A stretch of 44,747 bases of DNA, from contig SYJG01000062.1 in the NCBI GenBank assembly GCA_005798445.1, positions 1-44,747 on the forward strand, given 5' to 3'. This stretch comes from Planctomyces sp. Its GTDB lineage: Bacteria > Planctomycetota > Planctomycetia > Planctomycetales > Planctomycetaceae. The position numbers and the translations under genes are program-made. This document shows, piece after piece, positions 43,839-44,747 of this stretch (within the stretch, counting starts at the first letter, position 1; each line of letters begins with the position of its first letter). The notes below the pieces were generated by a model. It made no database searches. It was not told the DNA's origin and saw only the letters and a list, made by a program, of their open reading frames with translations.

Positions 43839-44747
43839 ATGCCGACCGCTCCGTTTCATTTTCAAGAACTCTTTGAACTCGGCCCTGATGACACCGAGTA
43901 CCGGCTGCTGACGAAGGAGCACGTCTCCATCCAATCGTTCAACGGCCGCGACGTGCTGTGTGTCGATCCGCAGGCCCTGACGCTGCTCTGCTCGCAGGCG
44001 TTTCACGACATCAACTTTTTCCTGCGGCCGAAGCATCTCAAGCAGGTTGCGGCGATTCTCGATGACCCGGAAGCGTCCGATAATGACCGCATGGTCGCTC
44101 TGACGATGCTCAAGAATGCCGACGTGTCGAGCGCCGGCGTGTTGCCCTTCTGCCAGGACACCGGCACGGCGATCGTCATGGGGAAGAAGGGGCACGCGGT
44201 CTGGTCGAGCGGCGATGAGGAGGCTCTCGCTCACGGCGTCTACAACGCCTACACCGAGAACAATCTGCGGTACTCGCAGAACGCCGCGCTCAACATGTGG
44301 GACGAGAAGAACACGAACACGAATCTGCCCGCACAGATCGATCTCTCGGCGGTTGATGGCGACGAATACAAACTGCTGTTCATCGCTAAAGGAGGCGGCT
44401 CGGCCAACAAATCGTTCCTGTTTCAGGAAACGCGAGCGGTCCTCAATCCGAAGTCGCTGGTGCCGTACCTGACCGACAAGATGGTGACGCTCGGCACGGC
44501 CGCTTGCCCGCCGTATCACCTCGTGTTCGTCATCGGCGGCACGTCGGTCGAGGCAACGATGAAGACAGTGAAGCTCGCCTCCACAAAATATCTCGACAAC
44601 CTGCCGACGACCGGCAACGCACACGGCCGAGCGTTCCGTGATGTCGAACTCGAAGCGCAGATGCTTGAGCAAGCTCGCCAGTGCGGCATCGGGGCGCAGT
44701 TCGGCGGGAAGTATTTCGCTGTCGATGTTCGCATCATCCGCCTGCCG
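43839..44747 (+). CDS. Fumarate hydratase, class I (partial, N-terminal 303 residues)
   Basis: Runs off the right edge after 303 residues. The sequence matches the FumA/FumB type almost end to end, with [20 protein letters not shown] near the start, the iron-sulfur cysteine C105 in [47 protein letters not shown], the second cysteine C223 in [19 protein letters not shown], and [18 protein letters not shown] at the edge. The third cluster cysteine lies outside the window. Class I fumarases use an oxygen-sensitive 4Fe-4S cluster to interconvert fumarate and malate in the citric acid cycle. ATG 43839 has GGAA upstream. A composite repeat and an outer palindrome fill the gap before it, so its promoter may lie in or next to repeat DNA. 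Confidence 0.97.
   Translation, partial: MPTAPFHFQELFELGPDDTEYRLLTKEHVSIQSFNGRDVLCVDPQALTLLCSQAFHDINFFLRPKHLKQVAAILDDPEASDNDRMVALTMLKNADVSSAGVLPFCQDTGTAIVMGKKGHAVWSSGDEEALAHGVYNAYTENNLRYSQNAALNMWDEKNTNTNLPAQIDLSAVDGDEYKLLFIAKGGGSANKSFLFQETRAVLNPKSLVPYLTDKMVTLGTAACPPYHLVFVIGGTSVEATMKTVKLASTKYLDNLPTTGNAHGRAFRDVELEAQMLEQARQCGIGAQFGGKYFAVDVRIIRLP

Overview
The window looks like chromosomal DNA of a planctomycete (Planctomycetota). This rests on protein content seen in the translations: three DUF1501 proteins with Tat-type leaders, two giant PSCyt1/DUF1549/DUF1553 proteins, a DUF1080-ThuA fusion, a Tat-exported Gfo/Idh/MocA protein, DUF3500, and very large surface proteins opening with a RLEDRTLL or LESRSLP export motif. 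The genus cannot be told. No tRNA, rRNA, CRISPR, phage or insertion-sequence gene was seen.

Layout. 1-8174 is all minus strand: a DUF1549/DUF1553 protein, a MazF-type toxin-antitoxin pair, an 80-aa protein with a nucleotidyltransferase, two DUF1501 proteins, and the start of a LolD/MacB-like ABC ATPase. 8328-16898 is one giant minus-strand surface-protein gene (beta-helix, cadherin-like and RTX repeats) cut once by an in-frame TGA. 17073-18992 (minus) has a sigma-factor fragment, a leucine-rich-repeat protein with a Lys/Glu tail, and a TadE-like pilus protein. 19206-27478 (plus) has HIT, DUF3500, DUF1080-ThuA, a beta-roll surface protein, upp and a di-CxxCH protein. 27578-34356 (minus) has Nudix, SPFH, an esterase, a beta-helix protein, an oxidoreductase and a thioredoxin-like protein with an in-frame Cys-UGA. 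34682-36767 (plus) has a NagA-like deacetylase and a nitrilase-family protein. 36790-43480 (minus) has a membrane protein, an exported protein, and a second DUF1501/DUF1553 set. A class I fumarase runs off the right end on the plus strand.

How the genes work together. The DUF1501, DUF1549/DUF1553, DUF1080, oxidoreductase, esterase and beta-helix proteins form the exported, catabolism-related repertoire usual in planctomycetes; their substrates are mostly unknown. NagA-like, nitrilase-like, upp and fumarase are ordinary metabolic genes.

Most striking points: (1) 33010-34356 looks like a selenoprotein gene, with Cys-UGA at the redox site of a thioredoxin-like domain and a hairpin whose loop bases G23-U24 match the spacing of the bacterial SECIS. 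(2) The window is full of palindromic repeats of several families, including a three-copy 146-160 bp element with covarying stems, copies nested in one another, and palindromes carried in frame inside two DUF1549/DUF1553 genes and at the break point of the sigma-factor fragment.
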